This document shows, one piece after another, positions 1 through 12,489 of a stretch of DNA of 64,000 nt. Every line of letters starts with the position of its first letter. Within the stretch, counting starts at the first letter, position 1. This DNA comes from Bog-113 sp965226755. Its GTDB lineage: Bacteria; Acidobacteriota; Terriglobia; Bryobacterales; Bryobacteraceae. Made by a program: the position numbers and the translations under genes. The stretch is taken from NCBI GenBank assembly GCA_965226755.1, contig CBDDDT010000003.1, positions 2,356,001-2,420,000 on the forward strand, read 5' to 3'. Under the pieces are notes generated by a model. The model saw only the letters and a list, made by a program, of their open reading frames with translations. It did no database searches and was not told the origin of the DNA.

Positions 1-2
1 GC

Positions 3-386
3 CAGCAGATCGAGTACGCGCGCATCGAAAGCGAGCTCGCCGCCAACGGTTTCGAAACCGAGCCCTTCGGCAATCGCACGATCGCCATCAAAGCCGCCCC
101 CGCCGCCATCGGCCCAGCGGAACTGGAACGTGTCCTTTTCGAAATCCTCGAGATCGCGGAAACCGAAGCGCGCCACGTTTCGCTCGATGACCTGCGCCGC
201 GCCATTGCCGCTTCTCTCGCCTGCCGCGCCGCCATCAAGATCAACACGCACCTGGATCCCGCCAAGATGGAATACCTGCTCCGGGAGCTTTCCCGATGCG
301 AGTTCCCCATGGCTTGCCCTCACGGCCGCCCGGTTGCGCTCCAATATTCCACCAAGGAGATCCTGAAAGCCTTCCATCGGATCTGA
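3..386 (+). CDS. mutL: DNA mismatch repair protein MutL, C-terminal part (5' end outside window)
   Basis: The frame is open from the window edge and ends at a TGA at 384. It encodes about 127 residues matching the C-terminal dimerisation/endonuclease domain of MutL. Visible landmarks are SLACRAAIK, a helix ending in LSRCEFPMACPHGRP (the family CPHGRP motif) and a closing EILKAFHRI. MutL couples MutS mismatch recognition to strand incision, and the CPHGRP box belongs to the metal-binding site of nicking-type MutL proteins. The N-terminal ATPase lies upstream and cannot be seen. recO follows 45 bases later on the same strand, so the two repair genes may be co-transcribed. The identity is firm; only the upstream length is unknown. 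Confidence 0.9.
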   Translation, partial: QQIEYARIESELAANGFETEPFGNRTIAIKAAPAAIGPAELERVLFEILEIAETEARHVSLDDLRRAIAASLACRAAIKINTHLDPAKMEYLLRELSRCEFPMACPHGRPVALQYSTKEILKAFHRI

Positions 387-431
387 AATATGGCTTGTGG
401 TAATCTGAAATTTCCGTAAATCGCAGCACAT

Positions 432-1199
432 ATGCCCGCTCGTGTGAGCGAAGCCCTCATCTTGCAAACATATCCACTAAAAGAGTCGGATCTGATTGTC
501 AGCTTCTTTACCAGAGATGCGGGCAAATTGCGCGGCGTGGCGAAGCGGGCGAGGCGCCCGAAAAGCTCTTTTGGCGCCGGTCTTGAGCGCCTGTCTCACA
601 TCAAAATGGCTTACTTCGAGCGGGAGAACCGCGAACTGGTCAACCTTGACTCCTGCGACCTCCTGGAAAGCCAATTCGCTTTGCTGTCCGATTACGCCGC
701 GGCTGTTTCGCTCGACTACTTCGCCGAGATCTCCGAACAGATCCTTCCCGCCCACGAGCCCAACGAGAAGTATTTTCGCCTGCTCCTCGCCGTGCTCGAA
801 CATATCCGCGCGGGCTCTCCATTCGCCGTCTGGCGCGCCGTTACCTACTTCACCTTGTGGGCGGTCAAACTAGCCGGCCTGCTCCCCGAGCTGCATGCAT
901 GCCTTTCCTGCGGGGCGTGGCTCGAAGATCCGGATGCGCCCGAGCGCGCCTTCTTCCATCGTGGAACGCACGGCCTATTGTGTTCCGGCTGCAGGGCTTC
1001 TATTGGCGGGCGTGACACGTGGGAGCTGAGCCTGGAATCACGAACCATCGTCCATGCCATGCTCCGCCATCCCGTCTCCGGGATCGGCCTCGCCTGGGCG
1101 CGCGAAACCGCCTCCGATCTCCGCCGCCTCCTCCACCAACAAATCGAGACCCAGATCGAGCGCCGCCTCATCACCGTCCCCGTTCTGGAGGCCGCGTAG
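432..1199 (+). CDS. recO: DNA repair protein RecO
   Basis: This 255-residue protein has the usual RecO length. It has an N-terminal OB-fold (about 1-80, beginning with SEALILQTYPLKESD), a helical region, and a zinc-binding CxxC...CxxC site at C157, C160, C184 and C187. RecO loads RecA onto SSB-coated single-stranded DNA with RecR in the RecFOR pathway. The ATG at 432 is the first start after mutL and puts the conserved N-terminus directly at residue 1. glyQ begins 7 bases after the stop, so recO probably belongs to a mutL-recO-glyQ-glyS-ppdK transcription unit. Confidence 0.93.
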   Translation: MPARVSEALILQTYPLKESDLIVSFFTRDAGKLRGVAKRARRPKSSFGAGLERLSHIKMAYFERENRELVNLDSCDLLESQFALLSDYAAAVSLDYFAEISEQILPAHEPNEKYFRLLLAVLEHIRAGSPFAVWRAVTYFTLWAVKLAGLLPELHACLSCGAWLEDPDAPERAFFHRGTHGLLCSGCRASIGGRDTWELSLESRTIVHAMLRHPVSGIGLAWARETASDLRRLLHQQIETQIERRLITVPVLEAA

Positions 1200-1206
1200 C
1201 TCCCCC

Positions 1207-2094
1207 ATGCATTCGTTCCAGGACATCATCTTCCGGTTGAAACAGTATTGGGCTGAGCGCGGTTGCACCATCCAGGAACCTCTCGATCTTGAAGTCGGCG
1301 CCGGCACCATGTCACCCGAAACCTTCCTTCGCGTGCTTGGCCCCCGGCCGCATCGGGTCGCCTACGTCCAGCCCAGCCGCCGTCCCGCCGACGGCCGCTA
1401 CGGCGAAAACCCCAATCGCCTCTACAAGCACCAGCAGCTCCAGGTGATCCTGAAGCCCGCGCCCGATGACGTCATCGATCAGTATCTCGGCAGCCTCGCC
1501 GCCATCGGCATCGACCTGAAGCAGCACGACATCAAGCTGGAAGAAGACAACTGGGAAGCGCCGACCCTGGGCGCGTGGGGCGTCGGCTGGCAAGTCATGC
1601 TCGACGGCCTCGAAATCACGCAGTTTACCTACTTCCAGCAGTGCGGCGGAATCGATCTCGAAGTCGTTCCCGCCGAAATCACCTATGGCCTGGAACGCCT
1701 CACCGCCTTTCTGCAGGTGCGCGACAGCGTCTATGACATCGAATGGACCGCCGGCTCTTCCTACCGCGACGTCCGCTTCAATGACGAACTGCAATACTCC
1801 GTTTACAACTTCGAACTGGCTGACGTGGAGACTCTCTGGAAGCTGTTCAACCTGCACGAAGCGGAAGCCCGGCGTCTGATCGATCTGTATGCGAAGTATG
1901 AGCCCAAACACCGCTTCCCGGTGCTGCCCGCTTACGATCATGTTTTGAAATGCAGTCATCTCTTCAACACGCTCGACGCGCGCGGAGCCATCAGCGTGAC
2001 GGAGCGCGTCGGCGTCATCATCCGCATCCGTAGACTCGCGGAGTCCATAGCCGCGGCCTGGGTCGACCAGCAGCACGGAGCCGTGGCCGCGTGA
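1207..2094 (+). CDS. glyQ: Glycyl-tRNA synthetase alpha subunit
   Basis: Class II aminoacyl-tRNA synthetase catalytic subunit, 295 residues. The start MHSFQDIIFRLKQYWAERGC and the internal GRYGENPNRLYKHQQ are typical of the alpha chain of the bacterial alpha2beta2 enzyme that charges tRNA-Gly. The frame stays open upstream into recO, but the ATG at 1207 is chosen because conserved family sequence begins exactly there. The stop overlaps the GTG of glyS by four bases (GTGA), the usual arrangement for translational coupling of the two subunits. Confidence 0.95.
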   Translation: MHSFQDIIFRLKQYWAERGCTIQEPLDLEVGAGTMSPETFLRVLGPRPHRVAYVQPSRRPADGRYGENPNRLYKHQQLQVILKPAPDDVIDQYLGSLAAIGIDLKQHDIKLEEDNWEAPTLGAWGVGWQVMLDGLEITQFTYFQQCGGIDLEVVPAEITYGLERLTAFLQVRDSVYDIEWTAGSSYRDVRFNDELQYSVYNFELADVETLWKLFNLHEAEARRLIDLYAKYEPKHRFPVLPAYDHVLKCSHLFNTLDARGAISVTERVGVIIRIRRLAESIAAAWVDQQHGAVAA

Positions 2095-4039
2095 ACTTCC
2101 TCCTCGAAATCGGGTGCGAAGAAATCCCCGATCACATGATCGATCCGGCGCTCGAATATCTGCGTACCGCCTGCGCGAAGCTGCTCGGCTCGGATACGCG
2201 AGTCGACGGCACGCCTCGCCGCTTGGTTGTTCGTGCCGAAGGCGTTATCGCGCAGGAGCCCGATAGCGAGGAACTGGTCTCCGGGCCCGCACTTTCCGCT
2301 CCGCAGGCAGCCGTCGCGGGCTTCGCCAAAAAACTGGGCGCCCGGGTGGAAGAACTCGCCAAAACCACCACCTCAAAAGGCGAATACTATTCGTTTCTGA
2401 AAAAGGTCCCGGGTCGCCGGATGAGCGGTATTCTCGCCGCCGCGCTTCCCGGTCTCATCCTCGCCACCCCGTTTCCTAAAACCATGTATTGGGCAGGGAA
2501 GGGAAGCGAGCGCTTCATCCGCCCCATTCGCTGGATCGTCGCCCTGCTCGGCGGCGAAATCGTTCCCTTCTCCATCGCAGGGGTCAACAGCTTCAACCTG
2601 TCCAGCGGTCACCGCACTCTTGGCCGGAAGTGGTTCCCCGTCACCTACGAGGACTTCGAAGAAAAGCTGCTCGACAACTTTGTCATCCTCTCCGCGGACG
2701 CGCGCTACCGGCGCATCCGCGAATCCGGCGTCCATTACAAATGCGACCGCCCGCTTCTCCGCACCCTGACCAACATCACCGAATTTCCGACTCCCATCGC
2801 CGGAACGTTCGACGAAGAGTTTCTTGCGCTCCCCAAAGAAGTGCTCTCCACCGTGATGAAGTTCCACCAGAAGTATCTTTCCGTCGAGTCGAAAGACGGC
2901 GAACTTCTTCCCCAGTTCGTCGCCGTGATCAACCTCGATGCCGATCGCGAAGGTCTCATCCGCGCCGGAAATGAACGCGTCCTCCGCGCTCGTTTCAATG
3001 ACGCCCGATTCTTCTGGGACGCGGATCAGAAGCGCCCGTTATCCGCGCGCGTCGCGGATCTCGCCCACGTGACGTTTCAGGCGAAGCTCGGTTCCTATCT
3101 CGACAAGACTCGCCGCATGCAGTCCCTGGTGCGGGAACTTGGCGGCGACGAGCACGCGTTGCGCGCCGCGGAACTCGCCAAAACCGATCTCACCACTGAA
3201 CTGGTCAAAGAGTTTACTGAACTGCAGGGCGTCGTCGGCGGCCTCTACGCCCGCGCGCAGGGCGAGCCCGAGGAGGTGGCGCAGGCCATTTATGACCAGT
3301 ACAAGCCGGTCAACATGGAAGACGCCATTCCGTCCACCCCTGCCGGACGCATCGTCGCGCTGGCGGACAAGCTGGATACGCTTCGCGGCTGCTTCGGAAT
3401 CGGCCTGATCCCTTCCGGATCGAAAGATCCTTTTGCGCTCCGCCGCGCCGCTCAGGGCGTCGTCAAAATTGTCGTCGAAGGCGGTCTGAAGCTTGACCTG
3501 AAAGAATCTCTGGGCCGCGATCCTAAGCTCGAAGAATTCCTGCTCGACCGCCTGCGCTTTTACTTCCGCGAGATTCGCGGCTTCAAATATGACGAGATCA
3601 ACGCCGTGATCGCATCCGGCTGGAGCGATCTTACCGACGTCGATCGCCGCCTCAACGCCATCCGCACCGTCCGCCCCACGCCCAACTTCGAACCGCTCGC
3701 CGCCAGCTTCAAGCGCATCTCCAATATCCTGAAGCAGGCAAACTTCAGCGGTGAGCCAACCATCAACCAGATGCTGATCGAACAAGGCGCCGAAGCCGAT
3801 CTCTACTCGGCCTTCATGCAAGCCGTTCAGCTTACCTCCGGCGCGGATTACGAAACCGCTCTGCAGACCATCGCCGCGCTCCGTCCGCACGTGGATCACT
3901 TCTTCGAGAAGGTCCTCGTAAACGCCAAAGACGGGCAGGTTCGCATGAACCGGCTCGCGCTGCTCAGTTCCATGCGCCGCGAGTTCTCTACAATCGCGGA
4001 TTTTTCCGAAATCATTCCCAGTTCCCAGGAGACCAAAGT

Positions 4040-4043
<4 letters not shown>
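2091..4043 (+). CDS. glyS: Glycyl-tRNA synthetase beta subunit
   Basis: 650 residues with a GTG start inside the glyQ stop. The N-terminus NFLLEIGCEEIPDHM is the family hallmark. The protein carries the tRNA-binding and HD-like regions and ends in a DALR-type anticodon-binding domain (roughly 540-630, containing FFEKVLVN and RMNRLALL). It associates with GlyQ to charge tRNA-Gly. The length is slightly below the usual ~690 residues but the frame looks complete. The 3' end overlaps the start of ppdK by four bases. Confidence 0.94.
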
Positions 4044-6775
<2,732 letters not shown>

Positions 6776-6800
6776 GCAGTCCGGAATGCGGAGAAGCTAA

Positions 6801-7241
6801 GTGCCCGAACCCGGCGAACCATTACCGCTTCTCCGCAAGATCATTCCATTTATTAGCGTCGCCATCCTCATAGCCGCCGTCTACGTGGGCTGGGTTTTCT
6901 ACTCACGCTACTCGGCGGACCATGACGCCGCGAGCGCTCGCACCGGAAAAGAAGCGGCCGACGCCAAGCGCACGGTCGACTTGCTGGGTGGTGGGGAGTT
7001 CAAAATTCTGAATTTCTACGCGTCTCCCGGGGCCATCCGTCGCGGAGAACGCACCACCGTCTGCTATGGCGTGAGTGAAGCGAAAACCGTCCGGATCGAT
7101 CCTCCGATCGAACCCATCCAACCCGCCATCAGCCGCTGTCTGCAGGTCGCCCCGCGCAAAACCACCCAGTACACTTTGTTCGCGGAAGACGGTAAAGGCC
7201 ATAGCGCGACCCAGAACTTCACCTTGCAGGTCATCCCCTAG
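6801..7241 (+). CDS. Small membrane-anchored protein with a beta-sandwich-like C-terminus
   Basis: 146 residues from a GTG start, 25 bases after ppdK. It has a short N-terminal tail and one hydrophobic segment (about residues 13-32), then a linker. The region from about 65 is predicted extracytoplasmic and rich in beta-strand-like stretches (FYASPGAIRRGERTTVCYG; TTQYTLFAEDGKG), recalling an Ig-like fold with a two-cysteine pair. No enzyme motif is seen. It may be a periplasmic adhesion or assembly accessory protein; the function is unknown. Confidence 0.6.
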   Translation: MPEPGEPLPLLRKIIPFISVAILIAAVYVGWVFYSRYSADHDAASARTGKEAADAKRTVDLLGGGEFKILNFYASPGAIRRGERTTVCYGVSEAKTVRIDPPIEPIQPAISRCLQVAPRKTTQYTLFAEDGKGHSATQNFTLQVIP

Positions 7242-7273
7242 TCGGATCGGCGCCCCGAATTCTTAGTCTTCTT

Positions 7274-8047
7274 CTACGTCGCCGAGTATTCTCCGCGGCG
7301 CTCTCGCACCCGCATCGGATGATCGAATAATTCGCTGAGAACCTCCGAACTGAGCAGATCCCCTTTCGCCCCGTCGCGAAACACTTTGCCGCCTCGCAGC
7401 ATTATCACGCGCCCGATCTCCGGGACCACATCCTCCACGTGATGCGTCACCATGATGATTGACGTTCCCGACCGCGCCAGCGTCCGCACCAATCCCCGCA
7501 GTTCCCCGCGCGCCCGCGGATCCAGATGATTCATGGGCTCGTCCAGCAGGAGCGTCGCCGGCCCGGGCGCCAAAGCCCGCGCAATCTCCACGCGCCGCGC
7601 TTCTCCGGAAGACAATTCGTCGATGTCGCGTTCCGCCAAGTGGAGCGCGTCCACGCGTTCCAGCGCACGGTCCGTCGCCGCCAGCATTTTCTTGCTCGGC
7701 CGCTGGTGGTTCCATAAACCCACGCTGCCAAAGAAGCTGGCCGCCACGAATTCTCGCGCTGGCACGATTCCGGCTGACGGAGGAAGCAGATTGTTGGTGA
7801 CAATGCCGATTCGGGAGCGAAGGGACTCCACATTCCAAAGCTCTTCCCCGAAAATTTTTACGTAGGATCCTGCCCGCTGCAAAGGATAGAACTGACGCAG
7901 AATCGTTCCAATCACCGTGCTTTTGCCGCAGCCGTTCGGCCCGATAATCGCCACGCTCTCATCCGCGCCGATCGCGAGATCCAGATCCTGCAAAGCGGCG
8001 CGCGATCCGCGCATCACCGTCGCGCGCCGGAATTCAATCAGGTCCAC
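7274..8047 (-). CDS. ABC transporter ATP-binding protein
   Basis: 257 residues with a complete ABC ATPase core: Walker A GPNGCGKST (36-44), signature LSSGEA (145-150), Walker B LLLDEP (166-171) and the switch His of THH at 201. No permease or binding protein is adjacent, so the substrate cannot be named. The C-terminal tail is short. The gene lies 29 bases downstream of the large TPR gene on the same strand and may be co-transcribed with it. It converges on the small membrane protein gene to its left. Confidence 0.85.
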   Translation of the reverse strand: MDLIEFRRATVMRGSRAALQDLDLAIGADESVAIIGPNGCGKSTVIGTILRQFYPLQRAGSYVKIFGEELWNVESLRSRIGIVTNNLLPPSAGIVPAREFVAASFFGSVGLWNHQRPSKKMLAATDRALERVDALHLAERDIDELSSGEARRVEIARALAPGPATLLLDEPMNHLDPRARGELRGLVRTLARSGTSIIMVTHHVEDVVPEIGRVIMLRGGKVFRDGAKGDLLSSEVLSELFDHPMRVRERRGEYSAT

Positions 8048-8076
8048 AGGATCAGACCCGCTCGATCCAATCGCCG

Positions 8077-10200
8077 TTAGTGCGCCTCGCGCCCGTGCGT
8101 CTCTTGCGCGATCCGTACGCGAGCGTCTTCCAGCTTGCTCCGGACTTTCGCCATCTCTTCAGGATCGGCCTCGGCGTTGGACGCATTTGTGTCCCAATTC
8201 TTCAACGAGGACTGCCACTGCGCGATCGCTTCCTTCACCTTGCCCTGCTTCAGCAGCACATCCCCCAAATGATCGTGAACCGTCGGATCGTTCCCCATCT
8301 TGTTGAGCGCGCGCCGCAATTGATCCTCGGCCGCATCCAAACGATTCTGGTGAAAGTAAACCCAGCCGAGGCTGTCCATATATGCGTAATTTTGCGGATC
8401 GAGCGCCAGCGCCTTCGTGATCAGATCCTGCGCTTCCTCCAACCGTACGTTCCGGTCGGCCAGCATGTACCCGAGATAATTCAAAGCCCCGGCATTGTTC
8501 GGATCGCTCTTCAGAATGTCCCGAAACTCCGCTTCCGCCCCGTCCAGATTCTTCATCTTTTCGAGAAGCGCGCCGCGCATGAATCGCACATCCACGATCT
8601 CCGGTTTGGTCGAACTCAGCTTCTGCGCAGCGTCCAGAGTCTTCTCTTCGTCCGCATAGCGCTTCGCTTTTTCGTAAAGCACCGCCGCGGCCAGCAGAAG
8701 TTCGCGGTCGTTCTTTCCGTCTTTCAGCGAATCCAGTTCACTAACCGCCTGGTCCACTTTGCCGGAATCCGCCAGCAGGGTCGCATGCTCGCGGACGATC
8801 AAATGGTCTTTCGGGAACTTCTTCAGCGCGCCGTCAGCCTCGCGTTTCGCGGCAGCCATGTCCTTGGCCTGCCGGTACGTCTCGATGATCTGAACTTCAG
8901 CCCGTGGAGCTGTCTCCGGATCATCCGAGATGATCTCCCGGAAGCTCGCCACCGCCAGCGGATACTTCCCGGCTGCGCGGTAAAGCAGTCCCAGCCTTTC
9001 TTCCAGCTGATTCCTTTGCGCGCGTTCCTGCGTGGTGTATTCGGCCTTGGCGCTCTCGTCCACAATCGCCTTCATGGCTTTGATCGCGTCGTCCGTTTTG
9101 CCTTCGCCGTCGAGCACCATCACCTCGCCGACCTTCACTCCAACGTCCTGAGGATCCGCTTTCTTCGCGGCCTCTAGCGCCGTGCGCGCTTTGACGAAAT
9201 CCTGCTGCTGCAGATAAATCTCGGAAAGCCGCAGTTCCACCTGCGCATCGTTCGGAGTCTCGGCCGCGATCGACTCGTAGACCTTCCGCGCATCGTCCGT
9301 CCGGTTCGCGAAAAGCAAATCCTGAGCCAGCGCGCGCTGCCAGCGATCGTTTTCCGGGGACTGTTGCAGGGCTTGCTGCCAGGCGTCCGCCGCGGCCCCG
9401 TAGTCGTTGTTCTGCTCGTAAAGCGTCGCCAGCATCACCAAGGTCCGGGGGCTCGGGTTTTGATCGCCTGCCCGCTTCAGCATTTCGATGGCGCCCTTGG
9501 TCTCACCCCGGTCCGAGTAGATCGCCGCCAATCCAGTCAAGGCCTCGTCGTTATCCGGCTCTTTAGCCAGGATCGTTTTGAAAACCTTCTCGGCTGACGC
9601 CGTGTCGTGCGAAAGCCGGTACAGACGCGCCAGCAGAAGCTGGCTTTCCTGGTCGTCTGGATCCTTCTCCGTGATCTTCGCGTACTGCTCGATCGACAAC
9701 TTCAACATCTTCTCGTCGACCTTGCCCTGCTGCGGATCCCCGATCAGGCGCGTGTACACCCGGCCCAAGCTGCGCCGGGCGCCCAGGTTGTCGGGATTCT
9801 GCTTCAGCAGATCTTCCGCTTCCGACACCGCCTTATTCAACTGCCCGCTTTGGATGTAGAGGTCGGTCAGCTCTTCGGTGATGTAGCTGACCGAAGGATC
9901 CAGCTTCAAAGCCTGCTTGTAATAGTCGATGGCTTTAGTGACGTAATCCTGCCGGTTATACGCCTGCGCCATCTCCCCGTACATATGGCCCATCGAGAAG
10001 TTGTAATAAGCGGAAGCCTTATCCGACGCCGAATTCTGCTCCGGCTTCACCTTCGACGGCTTCCCCTCGACGCTGCTTTGGGCATCGCTTTGTCCCGGGG
10101 CTTGGCTGTCCGGGGTCTGAGCGAGAGTCGGAACTGCCGCCAGACAGAGAGCCACCGCCGGTACGGCTAATGGACGCAGGGCACGCAACGAACTGATCAT
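8077..10200 (-). CDS. Secreted or periplasmic tetratricopeptide repeat protein
   Basis: 707 residues beginning with a signal peptide (hydrophobic 8-27, AxA-type site near LAQTPDS). The rest is a continuous run of TPR units. Recognisable ones include SYITEELTDLYIQSGQ, LLLARLYRLSHDTASA and GALNYLGYMLADRN. TPR solenoids are protein-interaction scaffolds, and long exported versions are common in Acidobacteria and Deltaproteobacteria. No catalytic domain is visible. Transcription runs away from miaA. Confidence 0.8.
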   Translation of the reverse strand: MISSLRALRPLAVPAVALCLAAVPTLAQTPDSQAPGQSDAQSSVEGKPSKVKPEQNSASDKASAYYNFSMGHMYGEMAQAYNRQDYVTKAIDYYKQALKLDPSVSYITEELTDLYIQSGQLNKAVSEAEDLLKQNPDNLGARRSLGRVYTRLIGDPQQGKVDEKMLKLSIEQYAKITEKDPDDQESQLLLARLYRLSHDTASAEKVFKTILAKEPDNDEALTGLAAIYSDRGETKGAIEMLKRAGDQNPSPRTLVMLATLYEQNNDYGAAADAWQQALQQSPENDRWQRALAQDLLFANRTDDARKVYESIAAETPNDAQVELRLSEIYLQQQDFVKARTALEAAKKADPQDVGVKVGEVMVLDGEGKTDDAIKAMKAIVDESAKAEYTTQERAQRNQLEERLGLLYRAAGKYPLAVASFREIISDDPETAPRAEVQIIETYRQAKDMAAAKREADGALKKFPKDHLIVREHATLLADSGKVDQAVSELDSLKDGKNDRELLLAAAVLYEKAKRYADEEKTLDAAQKLSSTKPEIVDVRFMRGALLEKMKNLDGAEAEFRDILKSDPNNAGALNYLGYMLADRNVRLEEAQDLITKALALDPQNYAYMDSLGWVYFHQNRLDAAEDQLRRALNKMGNDPTVHDHLGDVLLKQGKVKEAIAQWQSSLKNWDTNASNAEADPEEMAKVRSKLEDARVRIAQETHGREAH

Positions 10201-10244
10201 GAATTTGGGTTATCTTTCCCTGCTCGCGGAGCCGGTGGAGCAGA

Positions 10245-10272
10245 TTGGACCAAGCTTAATAGCCAGTATAGC
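10245..10272 (+). promoter_or_regulatory. Candidate sigma70-type promoter for miaA
   Basis: TTGGAC (10245-10250) and TATAGC (10267-10272) are separated by 16 bases in the divergent region between the TPR gene and miaA, about 48 bases before the miaA start. Both boxes are imperfect, so this is a pattern match only. Confidence 0.3.
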
Positions 10273-10319
10273 TCCGCAAAAAGGCTCTTCCTGGAATCGG
10301 ACGTACCATCAAAGTTGCC

Positions 10320-11255
10320 ATGAACTCGCCGGTGATGAACTCCCGCACGGTGGTGATCTGCGGGCCCACGGGCGCCGGCAAGAGCAGTCTGGCCATTTCT
10401 TTGGCGCGCGACTTCTCCGGCGAGGTCATAAATTGCGACTCTTTGCAGGTTTACCGCCACTTTGACATTGGCGCCGCCAAAACTCCCGTACTCGAGCGCC
10501 TCGGCGTCCCGCATCACCTGATAGATGCCGTGGAGGCGCCCGAAGGTTTCACCGCCGGCGAATATGCCCGCCTCGGGCGCGCCGCTCTGGCTTCCATCTC
10601 GGCCCGGGGACATCTGCCGATCGTCGCCGGCGGCACCGGCTTCTACCTGCGCGCCCTGATCGAAGGCCTCTCGCCCGCGCCTTCCGGCGATCCAACCCTT
10701 CGCGCGCGCCTTCTCACCCGCGAAAACCGTCGTCCCGGGTCGCTCCATCACATCCTGCGCCGGCTCGATCCTCCCTCCGCCGCCCGCATCCATCCCCGCG
10801 ACCTTCCCAAGCTCGTCCGCGCTCTCGAAATCCGCCTTCTTTCGCGGCGAACCGCGTCAGCACAGCCTCAACGCGACCGTCTTTCCGGCTACCGAATCCT
10901 CACGCTGGGACTTTTCCCGCCCCGCGACCAGCTTTATGCCGTCCTCGATCGCCGCTGTGAATCCATCCTCGACGGAGGTCTGCTCCCGGAAATTATGGGC
11001 ATTCTCGCCGCTGGCGTTCCCCGCGACGCCAGACCTTTCCTATCGCTCGGTTACAAAGAAGGGCTCGCCATCTTGGAGAAACGCATGAGCCACGACGAAG
11101 CCCTCGCTCAAATGCGGCGCGACACCCGCCGCTACGCCAAGCGCCAGATCACCTGGTTCCGCAATCAAACCGCCGCCCTGCCGCTCGAAGGCTTTGGGAA
11201 CGACCCCGCCATCGAAGACGCCGCCCGGGCTCTCGTGCGCGCGCTGCTAAAATGA
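10320..11255 (+). CDS. miaA: tRNA dimethylallyltransferase MiaA
   Basis: 311 residues. The P-loop GPTGAGKS (15-22), the DSLQVYRHFDIGAAKTP segment from D40, and GGTGFYLRALIEGL mark IPP transferase. It adds a dimethylallyl group to A37 of tRNAs reading UNN codons. The ATG at 10320 is used; a second in-frame ATG at 10335 is also plausible, since conserved sequence starts just after it. The stop overlaps the start of the next gene (ATGA), so translation is coupled to the TPR protein downstream. Confidence 0.93.
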   Translation: MNSPVMNSRTVVICGPTGAGKSSLAISLARDFSGEVINCDSLQVYRHFDIGAAKTPVLERLGVPHHLIDAVEAPEGFTAGEYARLGRAALASISARGHLPIVAGGTGFYLRALIEGLSPAPSGDPTLRARLLTRENRRPGSLHHILRRLDPPSAARIHPRDLPKLVRALEIRLLSRRTASAQPQRDRLSGYRILTLGLFPPRDQLYAVLDRRCESILDGGLLPEIMGILAAGVPRDARPFLSLGYKEGLAILEKRMSHDEALAQMRRDTRRYAKRQITWFRNQTAALPLEGFGNDPAIEDAARALVRALLK

Positions 11256-12457
11256 ACTCAGTGCGGTTTCGTTCCTTCCTGCTGTGCCTTTTCGTCACCC
11301 TGTTGTTTTCTAATCCTCCTGACAGGTTATTTGGCGCCGCTGACACCGTCGCCGTTCTGCCCTTCTTCAACGACGCCCATAGCCCCACCCTCGATTGGAT
11401 CGGAGAAAGCGTCGCTGAAACTCTCCGCGAGTCTCTGACCACCGCCGGAGTCCTCGCGCTCTCCCGGGAAGACCGCGTCGAAGTCTATAAGCGCCTGTCG
11501 GTGCGGCCCAACGTGACCCTGACCCGCGCCACCGTGCTCCGCGTCGGCGATACTCTCGATGCCGCGCAAGTCGTCTCCGGCCGCTTCGAATTAACCGCCA
11601 TGCCGGCGGGAAGCACTGGCTCCCGCGGTGAACTGAAGCTCACGGCCAGCGTCCTCGACCGCAAACGCCTTCGCGAAGGCCCCACGCTCTTCGAATCCGG
11701 CCCGCTCGAAGACCTCAGCCTGCTCGAGTCCCGGCTGGCTTGGCAGTGCGTCAAATATTTCCTGCCCCGATCGGCGCCCACCGAAGCAGACTTCCTCCGC
11801 AACCGTCCCCCCGTTCGCGTCGATGCCGTCGAGAGCTACATCCGGGGCCTTCTCGCGGACTCGCCGGAGCAGCAGGAGAAGCTCTTCACCCGGTCCGCGC
11901 AACTCGATCCGACCTTCAGCGAGCCCGCCTTTCAACTTGGGCGTATTGCTTTCGACCGCAAGGAATATCGCACCGCCTCCAACTGGATGGGCAAAGTCGC
12001 CGCCACGGCTTCTCACTACCACGAAGCGCAATTCGTCCTGGGTCTTTGCCGCTATTACGAAGGCGATTTCGATGCGGCCGCCCAAGCCTTTCAGCTGGTG
12101 GCCGCGCAAGTGCCCTTAAACGAAGTCTTCAATGACCTGGGCGCCGCGCAATCCCGCCGCAACCGCCCGGAAGCCGTAGCCAACTTCCGCAAGGCGCTGG
12201 AAGGCGACGAAACCGACCCCGACTACTGGTTCAACCTCGCCTACGCGCTCTGGAAAACCGGCAAACCCGCCGAAGCCGCCAAAGATTTCCAGGCCGTTCT
12301 CGATCGCACTCCCAACGACGCCGAAGCCCACTCCCTTTTGGTCCGCAGCCTCCGGGGAGACACCCCGCGCGTCGGCGAACAGGCCAACGCGGAACGCATC
12401 AAGAAGACTTTCGAGGAGACTGTCTTCCTTCAACTGCAAGCCGAACTCAAGAAGTGA
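11252..12457 (+). CDS. Exported TolB-like/TPR protein
   Basis: 401 residues. A signal peptide (about 1-29) is followed by an N-terminal domain of the type that precedes TPRs in FlgO/TolB-like acidobacterial proteins (TVAVLPFFNDAHSPTLDWIGESVAE; about 31-140). TPR units follow from about 190, with FQLGRIAFDRKEYRTAS, FVLGLCRYYEGDFDAA and FNLAYALWKTGKPAEAA visible. It is probably a periplasmic scaffold; no active site is seen. It overlaps miaA by four bases. Confidence 0.75.
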   Translation: MNSVRFRSFLLCLFVTLLFSNPPDRLFGAADTVAVLPFFNDAHSPTLDWIGESVAETLRESLTTAGVLALSREDRVEVYKRLSVRPNVTLTRATVLRVGDTLDAAQVVSGRFELTAMPAGSTGSRGELKLTASVLDRKRLREGPTLFESGPLEDLSLLESRLAWQCVKYFLPRSAPTEADFLRNRPPVRVDAVESYIRGLLADSPEQQEKLFTRSAQLDPTFSEPAFQLGRIAFDRKEYRTASNWMGKVAATASHYHEAQFVLGLCRYYEGDFDAAAQAFQLVAAQVPLNEVFNDLGAAQSRRNRPEAVANFRKALEGDETDPDYWFNLAYALWKTGKPAEAAKDFQAVLDRTPNDAEAHSLLVRSLRGDTPRVGEQANAERIKKTFEETVFLQLQAELKK

Positions 12458-12489
12458 ACCGCTCGCAGTCAGCTCGAGGGCGGCATAGA